A DNA stretch of 7,862 nucleotides from Streptosporangiaceae bacterium (lineage in GTDB: Bacteria > Actinomycetota > Actinomycetes > Streptosporangiales > Streptosporangiaceae). Within the stretch, counting starts at the first letter, position 1, and each line of letters opens with the position of its first letter. The translations under genes and the position numbers were made by a program. This document shows positions 6,546 to 7,862 of this stretch, piece after piece. The notes beneath the pieces are model-generated. The model searched no databases. It saw only the letters and a list, made by a program, of their open reading frames with translations, and was not told where the DNA came from. The DNA lies in NCBI GenBank assembly GCA_030043395.1, contig JASHXW010000542.1, forward strand, positions 1-7,862, given 5' to 3'.

Positions 6546-6767
6546 GCCCGATGCGATGACCATCGCCTGAAGGAGGCTGCCCCCGATCAGGGTTGCCGGC
6601 AGGAACCGCCTGGCGACGCTGGCGAGCACGAGAGCGAGCACGACGCCGATCCCGGCTGCGGTCGCGGCCGTGCTCGGCGCGACGTGCTCCAGCTTGACGG
6701 CCGGCACGATCGTCAGCGCGATGACGACCGCCTCGAGCACCAGCACCGTTGCGCTGAGCCTGCTCAT
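6450..6767 (-). CDS. DUF4233 family small membrane protein
   Basis: This 105-residue protein has about four predicted membrane helices (about 6-24, 33-51, 57-72, 76-97), with basic residues at ARR (52-54). The stretch MYVLGGIFAALW (80-91) resembles the conserved C-terminal motif of DUF4233 proteins, which are found next to folC across actinobacteria. No function is established for the family, so no role in folate or wall metabolism should be assumed. The start is ATG at 6767-6765, chosen because a perfect AGGAGG lies 6 bases upstream; an in-frame GTG at 6794 would put that site inside the gene. The gap to folC is 43 bases, so the two are probably cotranscribed. The 3' third has A/T-rich codons and ends in TAA, unlike its 5' part. 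Confidence 0.85.
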   Translation of the reverse strand: MSRLSATVLVLEAVVIALTIVPAVKLEHVAPSTAATAAGIGVVLALVLASVARRFLPATLIGGSLLQAMVIASGSVIPVMYVLGGIFAALWITGIWLGHRVESSS

Positions 6768-6773
6768 CCGCCA

Positions 6774-6779
6774 CCTCCT
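6774..6779 (-). promoter_or_regulatory. Consensus ribosome binding site for the DUF4233 gene
   Basis: The minus strand reads AGGAGG, six bases, then ATG (6767). The ideal site and spacing decide the start against the upstream in-frame GTG at 6794. Confidence 0.8.
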
Positions 6780-6810
6780 AGCCGCCCCGGCCACCGCAAG
6801 TCGAGCCGGC

Positions 6811-7862
6811 TCATATGCTTCCTCCGGGCGTGCCCGTGGCAGGCAAGTCGAGTCCGCTGCCGGTCAGCAGCAGCCTGGCATCCCCCGCGGTGACGACCGA
6901 GCCCGTGATCAGCACCAGCGTTCCGGCGGCCACAGGCGAATGCTCTACCTCCGACGGCAACAGCCCGGCCAGCGGGCCGCCGATGACGGCTGCCGCATCG
7001 TCGGCCAGCCCGACGGCAAGCTCGATCGCGTCGTCGAGCCGCTCGGCGAGATGCACCCGGTCCGGCCCGAAGGAGGCCACTGCCAGTTCCGCGAGGGCCG
7101 CCGGCTCCAGCGACCGCGTGGAGGAATTGCTCGTCACCACCACTGCCTCGACGACCGGCTCGAGCTCGTCCAGGATTCCTGGCACGTCCTTGTCCGCGCT
7201 GACCGCCAGTACCGCGATCACCTCGGCCGGCCCGAACGACTCAGTCAGCGCTGCGGCAGTCGCCGCCATCCCTCCAGGGTTGTGCGCGGAATCGATCAGC
7301 ACCAGCGGGCTGCGCCGGACGATCTCAAGCCGGCCAGGCGAGGCCATCGTGGCGAACGCGCCGGCGACCATGTCGTAGTCAAGCGGCACTGCACCGCCCC
7401 GGCGCGCAGCGGCACCGTCCGGGCCGCCGGCCGCCGGGCCATCCGGACCCGACCCGTCCTGCGAGTCCTCGTCCACTTCCCCGTCCGAGCGTCCTGGCGA
7501 GCCCTGGGCGCCCGAGAAGGCCTCGACAGCTGCTAGCGCGCATGCGGCGTTCGCTGCCTGATGCGCGCCGAACAGCGGCAGGAACAAGTCGTGGTACTCA
7601 CCGAGCAGGCCCTTGATGGCCAGCCGCTGCCCGCCGACCGCAAGCTCTCGGCTCAGCACGCCGAACTCGATGCCTTCCCTGGCGACGGTCGCTCCCACGT
7701 CGGCCGCCCGCCGCATCAGGGCGGCGGCCGCATCGACTGGCTGCTGGCCGAGCACCGCGACCGCTCCGGGCTTGATGATGCCCGCCTTGTCCTTGGCGAT
7801 CGCCGCGATCGTGTCACCCAGGTACTGGGTGTGGTCCAGGGAGACCGGGGTGACCACGGCGA
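6811..7862 (-). CDS. folC: FolC, folylpolyglutamate synthase / dihydrofolate synthase (C-terminal part, cut by window edge)
   Basis: FolC joins glutamate to dihydropteroate and extends the polyglutamate chain of folates in the cytoplasm, using ATP. About 349 C-terminal residues are visible; the frame is open through the right edge and the N-terminus with its P-loop is missing. The first visible residues, AVVTPVSLDHTQYLGDT, match the conserved Mur-ligase-type segment, so the first possible GTG at 7857 is an internal Val and not a start. Other family motifs are DKAGIIKPG (fragment residues 23-31, counted from that Val), GAHQAANAACAL (97-108) and the C-terminal domain entry RLEIVRRSPLVLIDSAHNPGG (176-196, split as RLEIVRRSP and LVLIDSAHNPGG). 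Between the two domains is an acidic low-complexity insert (about 116-156). Frame, motifs and DUF4233 neighbour agree. Whether it has both activities cannot be told from this part. Confidence 0.93.
   Translation of the reverse strand, partial: AVVTPVSLDHTQYLGDTIAAIAKDKAGIIKPGAVAVLGQQPVDAAAALMRRAADVGATVAREGIEFGVLSRELAVGGQRLAIKGLLGEYHDLFLPLFGAHQAANAACALAAVEAFSGAQGSPGRSDGEVDEDSQDGSGPDGPAAGGPDGAAARRGGAVPLDYDMVAGAFATMASPGRLEIVRRSPLVLIDSAHNPGGMAATAAALTESFGPAEVIAVLAVSADKDVPGILDELEPVVEAVVVTSNSSTRSLEPAALAELAVASFGPDRVHLAERLDDAIELAVGLADDAAAVIGGPLAGLLPSEVEHSPVAAGTLVLITGSVVTAGDARLLLTGSGLDLPATGTPGGSI
7390..7512 (-). other. Acidic Gly/Asp-rich insert in FolC
   Basis: About 40 residues (fragment positions 116-156) lie between ALAAVEAF, the end of the ATPase domain, and YDMVAGAFATMASPGRLE, the start of the ligase C-terminal domain. 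They are rich in Gly, Asp, Glu, Ser and Pro (for example DGEVDEDSQDGSGPDGP). In typical FolC proteins this linker is only a few residues. Confidence 0.7.

Overview
The window looks like chromosomal DNA from a high-GC actinobacterium. Codons end almost always in G or C, and the gene order folC - DUF4233 - mreB - mreC - mreD - PBP2 (mrdA) - rodA matches the cell-shape cluster known from Streptomyces and relatives. All seven genes are on the minus strand, so transcription runs from the right edge to the left edge. Genus cannot be fixed from the sequence; a filamentous or Streptosporangiales-like actinomycete is a reasonable guess. No tRNA, rRNA, insertion sequence, CRISPR array or plus-strand gene was seen.

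Layout from right to left: the C-terminal three quarters of folC (6811-7862, cut by the window edge); a small four-helix DUF4233 membrane protein (6450-6767); a 198-base intergenic region, the only sizeable gap and the likely promoter region of the shape operon; mreB (5220-6251); mreC (4254-5204); mreD (2437-4257); the class B transpeptidase PBP2 (305-2440); and the first 102 codons of rodA (1-308). The last three junctions are each 4-base start/stop overlaps (ATGA, ATGA, GTGA), and mreB-mreC are 15 bases apart, so mreBCD-mrdA-rodA is almost certainly one translationally coupled operon. Together these genes encode the elongasome: MreB filaments, the MreC/MreD membrane scaffold, the PBP2 transpeptidase and the RodA glycan polymerase.

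The most unusual feature is MreD. Its normal six-helix membrane domain (about 165 residues) is followed in the same frame by about 440 residues of Arg/Gly-rich sequence. This holds nine clear copies, plus degenerate ones, of a P-[R/Q]-I-[A/G]-F-G unit in two alternating types. The frame closes exactly on the PBP2 start, so the tail is not an obvious frameshift artefact. Topology places it in the cytoplasm, on the MreB side.

Three other points deserve attention. An island of about 630 bases with A/T-rich codon use spans the end of DUF4233, the intergenic region and the first third of mreB, where ndk sits in Streptomyces but is absent here. MreC and PBP2 both end in Lys/Pro/Ser-rich extracytoplasmic tails. 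FolC carries an acidic low-complexity insert between its two domains.
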